A stretch of DNA of 9,280 nt from Lachnospiraceae bacterium (GCA_021204285.1 JAJPZP010000241.1:1-9280), one strand, 5' to 3'. Counted from the first letter of the stretch, positions 1 to 6,374 are shown. Translations and numbers: made by a program. Notes: generated by a model not told the origin, from the sequence alone.

Positions 1-106
1 GCTGATATATAAAAGCATAAAATATTATTATATCATTTTTTTAGAAAATTTTTCATTTTTTTGAAAAAATCTTCCTGAAACAGGTTAAAAAGATATTAGG
101 CAAAGA

Positions 107-125
107 GATTCTGGCAGCAAGAATC
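107..125 (+). other. Small hairpin in the leader of the first gene
   Basis: A 6-bp perfect inverted repeat, GATTCT (107-112) and AGAATC (120-125), encloses a 7-nt loop. It lies 40 to 58 bases before the ATG of the first gene. The rest of positions 1-164 is AT-rich and has no convincing gene or strong consensus promoter. No T tract follows the hairpin, so it does not look like a terminator. It may be a chance structure. Confidence 0.25.
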
Positions 126-164
126 AGGTGTCTCAGATCCGTAAAAAGGAGGGATTTCTTAAAC

Positions 165-521
165 ATGAAACTTGAAATAGATGAAGATATCGAAAAACCC
201 GTTGCCTTTGTCTGCAAGGACCCGAACGCAGAAGATACAACCGGCAGACAATGGATAGGCACAATCTCAATTCTGGATTACTACGATGAAATGATTGAAG
301 CCGATATTTCAACGGACAACAGGTGCATGCACTCCATTATTGGGAAATACATGTTTGGGCATTTTATTTGCATCCCGGAATGGGGTATGTGCTGTTCGCT
401 GGCAGGTTCATTGGATGACTGGCTCTGCAACTTAGACCGGTTAAAAGGGCATATCGGGAACATAGAGGCTATTACACTGGCAAGGGCATTAAGTTTAATC
501 GGCAGGCTGAATTTATTGTAG
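165..521 (+). CDS. Small hypothetical protein of the mobile element (118 aa, DUF6618-like)
   Basis: The function is unknown. The ATG at 165 follows a strong AAGGAGGG site (146-153) at a somewhat long 11-nt spacing, and no other ATG exists in the open frame upstream. The protein is acidic, has no signal peptide and no clear membrane segment, so it is probably cytosolic. It has a WIG-TISILDYYDEM strand-like stretch near residues 30-42, a FICIPEWGMCC segment around residue 67 and a C-terminal helix near EAITLARALSL. From memory, the pattern of IP-W-G-C, then a D-x-W-x-N stretch, then a hydrophobic A-rich helix, resembles the small uncharacterised DUF6618 proteins found in clostridial integrative elements. 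That assignment is unverified. It is followed by a 187-nt gap before the next gene. Confidence 0.72.
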   Translation: MKLEIDEDIEKPVAFVCKDPNAEDTTGRQWIGTISILDYYDEMIEADISTDNRCMHSIIGKYMFGHFICIPEWGMCCSLAGSLDDWLCNLDRLKGHIGNIEAITLARALSLIGRLNLL

Positions 522-628
522 GCTGTACTATTCAATTTTAAAGGCTGGCCCCATCGAAGTTTATATTATCTTTGAATGATGGATACAGGCAATCAAAACC
601 TGATGATATGCTGCTGCCGCAAAGCTGC

Positions 629-662
629 ATCGCCCTTTGGGCAGTGTGGCTTCCCCGGCGAT
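629..662 (+). other. Candidate structured leader upstream of the 101-aa gene
   Basis: ATCGCC (629-634) is exactly complementary to GGCGAT (657-662). Inside it a GGG/CCC pairing can stack (639-641 with 653-655), giving a stem with an internal bulge. A competing GCCC-TTT-GGGC hairpin uses the same left arm, so two alternative folds are possible. The element ends 46 nt before the ATG at 709. No T tract follows. I see no gene in the rest of 522-708 apart from a weak 34-codon frame without a ribosome binding site. Confidence 0.35.
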
Positions 663-708
663 ACTCTTTCACCTATATAAAACAAAAATAATCAGGAGGA
701 ATATTATC

Positions 709-1014
709 ATGAATGGATATACATTATCAGCAAAAGCGTACAAGCAGTTACTGGAACAGCGTCCGGACTTGAGCGACGCAGATAAAGCAAATATTCTAAA
801 AACTATAAAATCCCTGGAACTGATGGCCGAAATGAGCGATGAAGATAGAAATGACCTTTTCGATACCGGTGCCTTTAATGATATAAGTTATGGTTATTTT
901 AAAACGGCATTAAAAAGATGCGACGTCGATCGCGATACCATGGCGAACATCCTCAGCGAATTCCGCTATCTTCTTGATGTCATGTCCGCCGCAGCAGCAA
1001 GAGACGCGGTATAA
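709..1014 (+). CDS. Small helical hypothetical protein of the mobile element (101 aa)
   Basis: The function is unknown. I chose the ATG at 709 because AGGAGGA (694-700) sits exactly 8 nt upstream. An in-frame extension back to 637 has no ribosome binding site and overlaps the structured leader. The protein is soluble, rich in Asp, Ala, Leu and Lys, and looks all-helical. It begins with a SAKAYKQLLEQ segment, then a DLSDADKANILKTIKSLEL helix, a MSDEDRNDLF-TGAFNDI middle and an Ala-rich C-terminus. Proteins of this type recur just upstream of excisionase/integrase genes in clostridial integrative elements. From memory some databases label them 'complexin-2', a name without functional meaning in bacteria. 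It is followed 26 nt later by the excisionase gene, so the two are probably cotranscribed. A role in element maintenance is only a guess. Confidence 0.78.
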   Translation: MNGYTLSAKAYKQLLEQRPDLSDADKANILKTIKSLELMAEMSDEDRNDLFDTGAFNDISYGYFKTALKRCDVDRDTMANILSEFRYLLDVMSAAAARDAV

Positions 1015-1040
1015 ATAACTGACGGAAGGAGGGGCATGCT

Positions 1041-1226
1041 TTGACAAATAGTAGATACTTAAAAGATTACCCGGACGTATTGAAACCGGAAGAAGTGATG
1101 TCCCTTCTGGGGGTTGGCAGGAATACGGTGTATAAACTGCTTAAATCCGGAGAAATCCGGTCAATCCGGGTCGGAAATCAATACCGTATTCCGAAAGAAT
1201 ATTTGTTGCAATATCTACGCCACTAA
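1041..1226 (+). CDS. xis: Excisionase-type helix-turn-helix DNA-binding protein (61 aa)
   Basis: This is a MerR-like winged helix protein of the excisionase (HTH_17) family. The segment LKPEEVMSLLGVGRNTVYKL (about residues 13-32) forms the helix-turn-helix, followed by SGEIRSIRVGNQYRIPKEYL, the wing and the typical RIPK-x-Y-L ending. The length matches short family members. Translation must use TTG at 1041: a strong AAGGAGG (1027-1033) lies 7 nt upstream, and the nearby ATG at 1036 is out of frame and stops at once. Excisionases bind and bend DNA at element ends and steer the integrase toward excision. The position directly before the integrase gene supports that role. A hairpin begins at its stop codon. 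It could also act as a transcriptional regulator of the int operon. Confidence 0.88.
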   Translation: MTNSRYLKDYPDVLKPEEVMSLLGVGRNTVYKLLKSGEIRSIRVGNQYRIPKEYLLQYLRH

Positions 1227-1249
1227 TGCTATGATTATCACATAGCATT
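1225..1249 (+). other. Perfect 9-bp hairpin between xis and int
   Basis: AATGCTATG (1225-1233) and CATAGCATT (1241-1249) are exact inverted repeats around a 7-nt loop. The left arm includes the last two bases of the xis stop codon. The structure ends 14 nt before the integrase Shine-Dalgarno sequence and has no T tract, so it is not a normal terminator. It could moderate int translation or transcription, protect mRNA after processing, or be a protein-binding palindrome. Confidence 0.6.
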
Positions 1250-1277
1250 GGTGGTACTCTCAAAAAGGAGGGTAAAA

Positions 1278-2513
1278 ATGCTGATTTGTAAATCAGGGAG
1301 AACCATCATCAAAAATAAAAACGGTGTAGATACAATCTACATCCGGCTGAACCTTATTGACAATACAGCTTCTGGAAAGGATAAATACCATACCAAGGAT
1401 ATTGATACAGGGTTTAAGGATTCAAGAAGAAACCGTATTAAGGCAAATTCCATGGTAGAATCTGAAATAAACAGATTCGCCCCTGTTGGAAGGGAAACTC
1501 CTTTTCACGAATACTGCCTGAAATGGCTCGAAGAGAAAAAGAAAAGAGACAAAATCTCGATTATCACTTATGAGGGCTACCAGTACAGGCTGTCTCACAT
1601 TGTAGATTATTTCAGCGAACACCCTGTCATGCTCGGTGACGTCACCATCGACCATATTGACGCATTCTATACCTATCTTCTGAAAAAGCCGAAAGACAAG
1701 AAGCGACCGGCTCAGCGTGACGAAGTGGGGCTTTCCAATCGAACCATGAAGGATATTGCCGTTCTTGTCCGCTCCATATTGTCGGATGCGCTGCAGAACG
1801 GGCATGTGAGTGATGAAAAGGCTTTCCGTGATGCAATCAGGCTGAAAGTACCGAAGAAGGACGAAGCCCTTGAAGATTCCATGAAAGACGATTTATATCT
1901 TGATGAAGAAACCATCCCTGCTTTTCTGGAAGCAATCAGGGGACACCGTTTAGAAGCTGCCTTTTATATTTCGCTTTTCTTCGGGCTTCGGCGTGAAGAG
2001 CTTGTAGGGCTGCAGTGGTCAGCCATCCGTCACGGAGAACTGCATATTTTTCACACGGTTAGCCGGGTAAAAACCACCGTCTCAAAAAACAGTACAAAAA
2101 CGCCAGCAAGCCAGCGCTCCTATCCGATCCCGCAAACTATTATGGAAATGTTGAACGGGATTCAAGAAAAACAGGAATGCAACCGAAAACTGATGGGAGA
2201 CAGCTATTATCAGTCGGATTACATCTTCACTTGGGAAGACGGCAGGCCGTATTCACCGGACTATATCACCAAATCTTTTAAAAAACTGGTGAGAGACAAC
2301 GAGAACCTTGACAGCAATCTTCACTTTCATAATCTGCGGACATCCTGCGTCAGTCTGCTCATCCATCAGAATGAGGATGTTAAGAGTACACAGAAGTGGG
2401 TAGGCCACAAAGACGCTCAGACAACGCTTCAGTATTATGCGAAAATGAATAAAAGGGACAAGGAAAGAGTGATGGAAAAAATGGAAGCAGTCCTGACTCT
2501 GAAAAACGAATAA
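1278..2513 (+). CDS. int: Tyrosine recombinase (integrase) of the mobile element, 411 aa
   Basis: This is a site-specific recombinase that inserts and excises the element. The ATG at 1278 is preferred because AAAGGAGGG ends 5 nt before it. The open frame extends to TTG at 1248, but that codon lies within a hairpin and has no ribosome binding site. The N-terminal 65 or so residues look like an arm-DNA-binding domain, followed by a SAM-like core-binding domain (about residues 75-190) and the catalytic domain. Active-site residues are visible: Arg238 in GLRREEL, a beta-hairpin Lys in NSTKTPAS, His351 and Arg354 in HNLRTS, His377 in VGHKDAQTT and the nucleophile Tyr387 in LQYYAKM. The size and layout match Tn916-type integrases. 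The nearby tRNA-Pro 3' end is the probable attachment site. Confidence 0.95.
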   Translation: MLICKSGRTIIKNKNGVDTIYIRLNLIDNTASGKDKYHTKDIDTGFKDSRRNRIKANSMVESEINRFAPVGRETPFHEYCLKWLEEKKKRDKISIITYEGYQYRLSHIVDYFSEHPVMLGDVTIDHIDAFYTYLLKKPKDKKRPAQRDEVGLSNRTMKDIAVLVRSILSDALQNGHVSDEKAFRDAIRLKVPKKDEALEDSMKDDLYLDEETIPAFLEAIRGHRLEAAFYISLFFGLRREELVGLQWSAIRHGELHIFHTVSRVKTTVSKNSTKTPASQRSYPIPQTIMEMLNGIQEKQECNRKLMGDSYYQSDYIFTWEDGRPYSPDYITKSFKKLVRDNENLDSNLHFHNLRTSCVSLLIHQNEDVKSTQKWVGHKDAQTTLQYYAKMNKRDKERVMEKMEAVLTLKNE

Positions 2514-2535
2514 AATATGTCGTAAAGTGGCATAA

Positions 2536-2565
2536 TTCGTGAAATTTCGTGAAAAATTCGTGAAA
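2536..2565 (+). repeat. Three helically phased direct repeats (TTCGTGAAA), candidate integrase arm sites
   Basis: TTCGTGAAA occurs exactly three times, at 2536-2544, 2546-2554 and 2557-2565. Start-to-start spacings are 10 and 11 bp, one DNA helical turn, so all copies lie on about the same face. They start 23 bp after the int stop codon and about 100 bp from the tRNA 3' end. Tn916-type integrases bind short direct repeats near the element end through their N-terminal domain. The assignment here is inferred from position and phasing. Confidence 0.7.
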
Positions 2566-2607
2566 TCAACCTTCCGAATCCTGTTTTTCAGGAGGTCCCC
2601 GCAAGGC

Positions 2608-2649
2608 AAAAAAATAACCGGAAAACGCTGATTTTTCAGCATTTTCCGG
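2608..2649 (-). terminator. Rho-independent terminator downstream of tRNA-Pro
   Basis: On the minus strand a stem with arms of 14 bases (2636-2649 and 2618-2631, one mismatch) encloses a 4-base loop. It is followed by a T-rich run read from 2617 down to 2608. It lies 16 nt beyond the tRNA 3' end and would end the tRNA transcript and any read-through from the operon upstream. On the plus strand no T tract follows, so it does not serve the integrase. If the tRNA 3' end is the insertion point, this terminator belongs to the element. Confidence 0.85.
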
Positions 2650-2665
2650 CACCCCTGCCAAGGAG

Positions 2666-2700
2666 TCGATGCGACAGGATTTGAACCTGCGACCTCTGCG
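2666..2700. other. Predicted attachment site within the tRNA-Pro 3' half
   Basis: The T arm and the 3' acceptor strand of the tRNA gene face the integrase gene. By analogy with other tRNA-targeting tyrosine recombinases, the crossover core should be in this part or in the anticodon arm, and a copy should exist at the distant element end. That copy is not in the window, so the exact core cannot be drawn. Confidence 0.5.
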
Positions 2701-2739
2701 TCCCGAACGCAGCGCTCTACCAAACTGAGCCACGCATCG
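2666..2739 (-). tRNA. tRNA-Pro, anticodon CGG
   Basis: The minus strand folds as a complete 74-nt cloverleaf. The 7-bp acceptor stem is CGATGCG with CGCATCG, then discriminator A at 2666. The D arm is GCTC-AGTTTGGTA-GAGC. The anticodon arm is CTGCG with loop TTCGGGA and CGCAG, giving anticodon CGG, which reads CCG (proline). The T arm is GCAGG-TTCAAAT-CCTGT. CCA is not encoded, so it must be added afterwards. It has its own promoter upstream and a terminator 16 nt downstream. The gene is intact, as expected where an element has integrated and restored the tRNA end. Confidence 0.96.
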
Positions 2740-2776
2740 AACTGTTAACTATCTGTTCTTGTCTGCGAACTTGTAC

Positions 2777-2805
2777 ATTATACAATGATTAATTTGATTT
2801 GTAAA
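2777..2805 (-). promoter_or_regulatory. Sigma-A type promoter for tRNA-Pro
   Basis: On the minus strand TTTACA (2800-2805) and TATAAT (2777-2782) are separated by exactly 17 bp. This is one base off consensus at -35 and perfect at -10. The start point would be near 2770, about 30 nt before the mature tRNA 5' end. The promoter begins only 9 bp beyond the stop codon of the cell-wall hydrolase gene. Confidence 0.88.
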
Positions 2806-2813
2806 GAGTTTTT

Positions 2814-4184
2814 TTACTCCTCTTCACTGTCTGAATCATCATTTTCAGAATCCTCTTCCTCCGAGTCACTGTCGCTGCTACTCGATTCGGTCGTATAGCT
2901 CGTCCAATAATAATAGAACACATGATCCTTGATGATCCAGTATGGTACGTTATTGTTCTGCAGATTCGTGATCAGGGACGGCACCGGTGCCCAGGTGCGG
3001 AAGAACAGGGAGTCCCCTACATTGCTTGTCCCGTTTATGACCGTTCTGGCCGCGCTCCAGCACGACTCCGTCACAATATTCGTGATCGTATCATCCTGCT
3101 CCGCCTGCAGCACCAGATCGAAACGGCTGGAGCTGACCGGTTCGAACTGCTTCGACTGACGCAGCACCGCCTCCAGCGTGCTGGGATAGAGAGAGCTGCG
3201 CAGACGATTCATAATCACATAGCCCACCGCGAGCTGGCCTTCCGTGCCCTGATTACCCGCTTCGCAGTAAATCATGACTGCCAGAAGCATGATCTCATAA
3301 TCGCTTAGCGTAATCGTCTCTCTCGAGATATTCGCGTCACCGACAATGACCGTACCGCTCATGGACGAAGCGTCGCTCTGGGCAGCTGCCAGTCTGGCTG
3401 CGGCTTCCTCTGCCTCTGCCTGCGCGATCAATTCATTCAGAAGAGCCGTCTTCTGCTCGATCAGCTCATCAATGTCCGTGATTTCTTCCTCCAGAGCCGC
3501 CAGCTGACTGTTGTAGGAACTGATCTTTGATCCCGTTGACGCCTGCTGCGTAGCGACCTGCTGCTGCTTTTCCTCCGTTTCCTCCTTCAGCAGATCCAGC
3601 GCTTCCTGCTCGTCCTGAAGCTGGGCATACTGCTGTTCCAGATCTTCTTTGGAGGCTTTATAATTTTCCAGCATTTCCCGATCGTACTCATTGATACTGG
3701 CTGCGTATTCCACCTTATTCAGCATATCGGTGATCCCGCCGGTCAGCAACGCCATCATATAGGAAAGCACCGTATTCTGATCACTTTCATACATATACTG
3801 TATGCGGGTCTTCATGTCCGCATACTGTTGTTCCAGCTCTGCCTCGGCCTCCGCGATCTCCTCTTCCTTCGCGGCCACCTCGGCCTCCTTCGTCTCAAGT
3901 TCCTCTTCAAGCAGCGCGACCTGCTCATTCAGACTGTTCGCCTGGGAGGAAAGCTGCTCAAGATACTCCTCCATCTCCTCCCTGGCGCTGCTCAGATTGC
4001 TCTGTTCCTCTTCAGCCGCTGCCTTTTCATTCTCTGCCGCCGCCTTTTCTTCTTCGGTCTGGTCGATCTTACTCTGCGTCTCATCACTCACCGCAAACGC
4101 AATGTACGAGGAAAAGCCCACGCAGAGCGCGAGCGCAAGACAAAGCATTCTTTTGTACCATTTTCGCAGAGTATTTCTCAACAA
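2814..4184 (-). CDS. Secreted coiled-coil cell-wall hydrolase with SleB/CwlJ (Hydrolase_2) domain, 456 aa
   Basis: This is a predicted exported peptidoglycan hydrolase. No ATG fits the start: GGAGG (4189-4193) precedes two adjacent TTG codons (4184, 4 nt spacing; 4181, 7 nt spacing). The second has the better spacing and would remove one residue. A signal peptide follows (basic RNTLRKWYKR, then a hydrophobic stretch ending near AFA). Residues from about 35 to 275 form a Glu/Ala/Gln-rich coiled coil whose middle, RIQYMYESDQNTVLSYM to YDREMLENY, resembles the PcsB/CwlO/EnvC type that responds to FtsEX. Residues from about 295 to 430 are the Hydrolase_2 domain, with IYCEAGNQG (catalytic-type Glu308) and AVGYVIMNRLRS. 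The tail is a Ser/Asp/Glu-rich acidic stretch. It is the last protein gene of the operon, 19 nt after trmL. A germination role is not implied by the family name alone. Confidence 0.9.
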   Translation of the reverse strand: MLRNTLRKWYKRMLCLALALCVGFSSYIAFAVSDETQSKIDQTEEEKAAAENEKAAAEEEQSNLSSAREEMEEYLEQLSSQANSLNEQVALLEEELETKEAEVAAKEEEIAEAEAELEQQYADMKTRIQYMYESDQNTVLSYMMALLTGGITDMLNKVEYAASINEYDREMLENYKASKEDLEQQYAQLQDEQEALDLLKEETEEKQQQVATQQASTGSKISSYNSQLAALEEEITDIDELIEQKTALLNELIAQAEAEEAAARLAAAQSDASSMSGTVIVGDANISRETITLSDYEIMLLAVMIYCEAGNQGTEGQLAVGYVIMNRLRSSLYPSTLEAVLRQSKQFEPVSSSRFDLVLQAEQDDTITNIVTESCWSAARTVINGTSNVGDSLFFRTWAPVPSLITNLQNNNVPYWIIKDHVFYYYWTSYTTESSSSDSDSEEEDSENDDSDSEEE

Positions 4185-4203
4185 CCTTCCTCCAGCACGT
4201 CGG

Positions 4204-4701
4204 CTATTTCCAATCGTAGCGGGTCAGCTTTCCGGCGAGCTGCATCCCCCGGAAATCCTGCTGCCGCAGTGCCTCGTACAACACAATGGCTACCGAATTA
4301 GACAGATTCAACGAGCGAATATCCGAATTCATCGGAATCCGGATCGCCCGTTCCTGATTATCACGGAGCAGTTCCTCCGGAAGCCCTGCACTCTCCTTGC
4401 CAAACATGAGATAACAGTCCGGCTCAAAGCAGACATTTGTATATAAATTCGGTCCCTTCGTCGTGGCCATGTAGATCCTGGCGCCGGGATTGCGCGCCAG
4501 AAAATCCTCATAATCCAGATAGGTCGTCACATCCAGATCCTTCCAGTAATCCAACCCGGCTCTTCTTAGGTCTTTCTCCCCGATGCGAAAGCCGAGCGGT
4601 TCAATCAGATGAAGTCTGCTGCCCGTTGCCACGCAGGTTCTCCCGATATTTCCCGTATTTGCCGGAATCTCCGGCTCATACAGCACAATATTCAGTGCCA
4701 T
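4204..4701 (-). CDS. trmL: tRNA (cytidine/uridine-34 2'-O)-methyltransferase TrmL
   Basis: This is a SPOUT-class enzyme that uses S-adenosylmethionine to methylate the 2'-O of the wobble nucleotide, in characterised cases of leucine tRNAs. The 165-aa length is typical of the minimal TrmL (YibK) form, which lacks extra RNA-binding domains. Family motifs are visible in order: PEIPANTGNIGRTC (residues 10-23), LMFGKESAGLPEELL (98-112) and the knot segment IPMNSDIRSLNLSNSVAIVL (122-141). The ATG at 4701 is preceded by AGGAG 7 nt upstream, and that site overlaps the stop codon of the aminotransferase gene, which suggests coupled translation. The hydrolase gene follows after 19 nt. A tRNA-modification gene one gene away from a tRNA gene is probably coincidental. 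Confidence 0.95.
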   Translation of the reverse strand: MALNIVLYEPEIPANTGNIGRTCVATGSRLHLIEPLGFRIGEKDLRRAGLDYWKDLDVTTYLDYEDFLARNPGARIYMATTKGPNLYTNVCFEPDCYLMFGKESAGLPEELLRDNQERAIRIPMNSDIRSLNLSNSVAIVLYEALRQQDFRGMQLAGKLTRYDWK

Positions 4702-4711
4702 GGCTTATCTC

Positions 4712-5884
4712 CTACGCCTTCTCAGTCCGCAGCCGTCCGATAAAATCTTCCAGCCGTCCCAGAGCAACCTTCAGATTGTCGAGCGAATAGGCGTAGGAGA
4801 TACGCAGGAAGCCTTCTCCACAGTCACCGAACGCAGTTCCCGGAACAACAGCTACCTTCTCTTCCTGAAGGAAACGGGCTGCAAACTCCTCCGATGTCAT
4901 GCCAAATTCTTTAATGCACGGGAAAATATAAAAAGCTCCATAAGGTTCAAAGCATTCAAGCCCCATCTCCTTGAAGGCATGCACCAGATAGCGCCGTCTC
5001 TGATCATAGGCCTCGCGCAGCATGGCCACGTCCTCATCCCCGGTCCGCAGGGCTTCCACTGCCGCATACTGGCGCGTGGGCGGTGCACACATGATCGCAA
5101 ACTGGTGGATCTTTGTCATCTGGCTGATGATCTCAGACGGGCCGCAGGCATAACCAAGCCGCCATCCGGTCATCGCATAGGCCTTGGAAAAACCATTGAT
5201 CAGGATCGTCCGTTCCTGCATGCCGGGAATCGACGTAATCGATACATGTTCTCCCTTGTAGCTCAGCTCACTGTAAATCTCATCCGAAAGGACGAAAATG
5301 TCCTTTTCTATTATAACTTTTGCGATCGCCTCGAGATCCTCACGCTCCATGATTGCACCTGTCGGGTTGTTCGGGAAAGGCAAGACGAGCAGCTTTGTCC
5401 GGTCCGTGATCTTCTCCAGCAGCTCCTCCGGAGTCAGCCGGAATTCATTTTCCGCCTTGAGTTCGATGATCACAGGCTTACCACCCGCCAGCACCGTGCA
5501 GGGCTCATAGGAGACATAGCTCGGCTGCGGAATCAGCACCTCGTCTCCCGGATCGAGCATCGCGCGCATTGCGATATCGATGCCCTCGCTGCCTCCCACA
5601 GTCACAAGCACCTCGGTCCGGTAATCGTAAGACACATGAATCCGGCGGGCCAGATAATTCGCGATCTCCTCCTTCAGCTCCTTCAGGCCGGCATTGGAAG
5701 TGTAAAAAGTGCGGCCCCGTTCAAGGGAATAGATACCCTCATCACGGATATGCCATGGCGTATCAAAGTCCGGTTCACCTACACCAAGTGAAATCGCATC
5801 CTCCATCTCGCTGACCAGATCAAAAAACTTGCGGATACCGGACGGTTTAATCTCTCTGATTGTGCTGGAAAGCGGGTCTCTCAT
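4712..5884 (-). CDS. Class I/II PLP-dependent aminotransferase, 390 aa
   Basis: This is a fold-type I aminotransferase that moves an amino group between an amino acid and a 2-oxo acid through pyridoxal phosphate. Key residues are visible: the GEPDFDTP N-terminal motif (36-43), Asn173 in NNPTG, Asp201 and Tyr204 in SDEIYSEL, the Schiff-base Lys234 in NGFSKAYAMTGWRLGY, Arg242 for phosphate, and Arg361 in LRISYA for the substrate carboxylate. The length is normal for the aspartate/aromatic aminotransferase subgroup. The substrate cannot be told from sequence. The ATG start overlaps the stop of the Lrp/AsnC regulator gene by 4 nt (ATGA), so the two are translationally coupled. That suggests the regulator senses an amino acid the enzyme handles. 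The next gene, trmL, starts 10 nt later. Confidence 0.95.
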   Translation of the reverse strand: MRDPLSSTIREIKPSGIRKFFDLVSEMEDAISLGVGEPDFDTPWHIRDEGIYSLERGRTFYTSNAGLKELKEEIANYLARRIHVSYDYRTEVLVTVGGSEGIDIAMRAMLDPGDEVLIPQPSYVSYEPCTVLAGGKPVIIELKAENEFRLTPEELLEKITDRTKLLVLPFPNNPTGAIMEREDLEAIAKVIIEKDIFVLSDEIYSELSYKGEHVSITSIPGMQERTILINGFSKAYAMTGWRLGYACGPSEIISQMTKIHQFAIMCAPPTRQYAAVEALRTGDEDVAMLREAYDQRRRYLVHAFKEMGLECFEPYGAFYIFPCIKEFGMTSEEFAARFLQEEKVAVVPGTAFGDCGEGFLRISYAYSLDNLKVALGRLEDFIGRLRTEKA

Positions 5885-6363
5885 GGCGTCACCAGAATCC
5901 TTTCATCTTTTGCTGCGGGTACCATGATCGAACCATGGTCCTTGTATTTCTTCAATATAAAGTGTGTAGCCGTGCTCAGTACCGAGTCCTGCGTTGAGAG
6001 CTTTTCAGAGACAAACTGCGCCACACCGCGCATCGTCTTGCCTTCTATCATAACCATAAAATCGAAGCCACCGGAGATCAGGTATACACAGTCCACCTCC
6101 GGATAATTGTAAATACGCTCCGCGATCTTATCAAAGCCAAGGCCGCGCTGCGGCGTCACTTTCACTTCGATCAGTGCCGTCACCTTCTCAGAGCTTGTCT
6201 TATCCCAATCGATCAGCGTATGATAACCGCAGATCACACCTTCCTTTTCCATGTCAGCGATCTCATTGGCAATCGTCACTTCGTCCGTTCCGAGCATAAC
6301 CGCCAGATCCTTCAGATCCACACGGCTGTTGCGCTCCATGTAGGTTAAAATCTTCTCTCTCAT
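5881..6363 (-). CDS. Lrp/AsnC family transcriptional regulator, 160 aa
   Basis: This is a feast/famine type regulator. The N-terminal 50 residues form a winged helix-turn-helix (ILTYMERNSRVDLKDLA, then LGTDEVTIANEIADMEKEG), followed by the GYHTLIDWDK linker. Residues from about 60 to 140 are the RAM ligand-binding domain, with TALIEVKVTP, YPEVDCVYLISGGFDFMVMI and a final TATHFIL strand. Such proteins form dimers or octamers and bind amino acids. The ATG at 6363 has GAGGA 8 nt upstream, overlapping the stop of the AIR-synthase-like gene. Its own stop overlaps the aminotransferase start by 4 nt. It is likely to control this operon or an amino-acid pathway tied to the aminotransferase, but no binding site could be identified with confidence. 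Confidence 0.93.
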   Translation of the reverse strand: MREKILTYMERNSRVDLKDLAVMLGTDEVTIANEIADMEKEGVICGYHTLIDWDKTSSEKVTALIEVKVTPQRGLGFDKIAERIYNYPEVDCVYLISGGFDFMVMIEGKTMRGVAQFVSEKLSTQDSVLSTATHFILKKYKDHGSIMVPAAKDERILVTP

Positions 6364-6374
6364 CCCATTATCCT

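Larger units (their letters stand above)
1..2665 (+). mobile_element. Integrase-proximal end of an ICE or genomic island inserted at a tRNA-Pro gene (partial)
   Basis: The left part of the window carries two small accessory genes, an excisionase-type HTH gene and a tyrosine integrase, all on the plus strand. The integrase ends about 150 bp from the 3' end of an intact tRNA-Pro gene on the opposite strand. Integration at tRNA 3' ends by tyrosine recombinases is well established and restores the tRNA at one junction. The genes here look AT-richer than the chromosomal operon on the other side of the tRNA. No conjugation genes are visible, so I cannot tell a conjugative element from a smaller island. 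The exact boundary is inferred: it should fall within or just beside the tRNA 3' half. The other end is outside the window. Confidence 0.75.

Noticed and set aside
576..680. 34-codon frame in the gap between the accessory genes
   Set aside because: It has no ribosome binding site, a Cys cluster without sense and overlap with the structured leader.
1248..1277. TTG start of the integrase at 1248
   Set aside because: It lies in the xis-int hairpin and has no ribosome binding site, while ATG 1278 has a strong one.
2253..2723. 156-aa minus-strand frame covering the tRNA and the end of int
   Set aside because: It begins within the tRNA, and its AEVAGSNPVAS text is the usual by-product of translating tRNA genes. 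The rest is antisense to the integrase.
3802..4446. 214-aa Ser-rich plus-strand frame
   Set aside because: It is the antisense of the Glu/Ala-rich coiled coil, which always reads as Ser/Phe/Leu-rich text.
4700..5791. 363-aa plus-strand frame antisense to the aminotransferase
   Set aside because: It is a GC-driven shadow of a gene with all catalytic motifs on the other strand. It has no recognisable domain.
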